DNA of 64,000 bases from contig NZ_JAHWDQ010000001.1 in NCBI RefSeq assembly GCF_019312595.1, forward strand, positions 1,614,926 through 1,678,925. Reading direction: 5' to 3'. A model generated the notes under the pieces. The model made no database searches. It was not told where the DNA came from and was given only the letters and a program-made list of their open reading frames with translations. The DNA is from Zhongshania aquimaris. Lineage in GTDB: Bacteria > Pseudomonadota > Gammaproteobacteria > Pseudomonadales > Spongiibacteraceae. Both the position numbers and the translations under genes were made by a program. Below, piece after piece: positions 63,571-64,000 of this stretch; positions within the stretch are counted from its first letter, which is position 1; every line of letters begins with the position of its first letter.

Positions 63571-63669
63571 TGCACATCCTCCTAGAATTTGTTGATGAAT
63601 CGCAGTTTTACACCGCTGCTTATTAGAGTACCAAACGCAGTAAAGTTCAAGTACCCAGCCCAAATGGCG

Positions 63670-64000
63670 CTAGCGCGGCTCAATTGCACGCAGTTCTCGC
63701 CCCACCACCAGCCACGCACCCAGCAGGCCTAACAGCGACGCAAATAACCACAGTAATATAGTATCTATAAAGCCTAAACCCAATAGGTGGAAGTCACTCT
63801 GGTAAGAAAGCGACAAATCGGCAATCGGCCCGCGCAGCCACAACAGCCCGCTTTGCACTAAAAGCCACGCCATCAATCCACCGCCTAAGCCATACCACAG
63901 GCCCGTATACAAAAAGGGCCTACGCACAAAGGCATTGGTGCCACCGACCAGCTTAACCACTAGAATTTCGTCGCGCCGCCCCTCAATCGCCAATTTAATG
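63670..64000 (-). CDS. ftsX: Cell-division protein FtsX, C-terminal part
   Basis: The 5' end lies beyond the window; about 110 codons are visible. IEGRRDEILVVKLVGGTNAFVRRPFLYTGLWYGLGGGLMAWLL is the conserved cytoplasmic loop and third helix of FtsX, then a periplasmic loop and final helix (FIDTILLWLFASLLGLLGAWLVVGRELRAI). FtsX with the FtsE ATPase links divisome function to peptidoglycan hydrolases. The neighbour rpoH confirms the assignment. Confidence 0.95.
   Translation of the reverse strand, partial: IKLAIEGRRDEILVVKLVGGTNAFVRRPFLYTGLWYGLGGGLMAWLLVQSGLLWLRGPIADLSLSYQSDFHLLGLGFIDTILLWLFASLLGLLGAWLVVGRELRAIEPR

Overview
The window is chromosomal DNA of a Gram-negative, probably marine or aquatic gammaproteobacterium. 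This rests on an ftsX-rpoH pair, an overlapping purE-purK pair, two TonB-dependent receptors, a Fur-box-like site, lipoprotein signals, and proline-rich TonB and c-type cytochrome proteins. The mix of sulfatases, glutathione transferases, old yellow enzymes and TonB receptors would fit Spongiibacteraceae/Cellvibrionales-type bacteria, but that placement is inference and no marker gene fixes it.

Layout. 1-7 kb: the tail of an old yellow enzyme, a beta-propeller protein, a BlaI-BlaR1-TonB cassette with a tandem palindromic operator, a DedA protein and a polytopic membrane protein. 7-13 kb (minus strand): a large lipoprotein with seven acidic Asp-rich repeats and a metallohydrolase-like domain, a bile-acid/sodium-symporter family transporter and a short-chain dehydrogenase. 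12.9-16.6 kb: a three-gene membrane operon ending in a YaaW-like protein, a ParD/RelE-type toxin-antitoxin pair with a clear promoter-operator, and an orphan protein carrying an Rx5H motif like HEPN ribonucleases. 16.6-33 kb: an accessory catabolic-looking block with a diguanylate cyclase, two TetR regulators, two glutathione transferases, two sulfatases, a double-domain DsbA/HCCA-isomerase-like protein, an octahaem cytochrome-TPR protein, a TonB receptor and an MBL-fold lipoprotein. A striking 61-bp inverted repeat lies in it.

33-42 kb: a Fur-type TonB receptor, a Tas-like aldo/keto reductase, then an arsenic island. arsR-arsC-acr3-arsH on the plus strand converges on arsM-DUF2834-arsS on the minus strand. 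Together these encode sensing, reduction, efflux, organoarsenical oxidation, arsenite methylation and the radical-SAM step toward arsenosugars. 42-45 kb: purEK and an auxin-efflux-carrier family transporter.

45-58 kb: an amide/urea island. fmdB-fmdA (formamidase) and a urtABCDE-type ABC importer lie on the minus strand. A decayed junction of a 5' amiE fragment and a 3' Clp-ATPase fragment sits between them, with a lipocalin. Facing away from urtA is a remarkable fusion of an NCS1-type permease, a Cys-rich segment, a histidine kinase and a receiver domain. It overlaps a LuxR-type response regulator and is a plausible transporter-like sensor for this island. 58-64 kb: an old yellow enzyme with a LysR regulator, an HPP-family membrane protein, a small membrane protein, trmB-DUF423, rpoH with a good terminator, and the end of ftsX.

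All functions are assigned by reading protein motifs; no database search was run. Coordinates of small sites may be off by a base or so.
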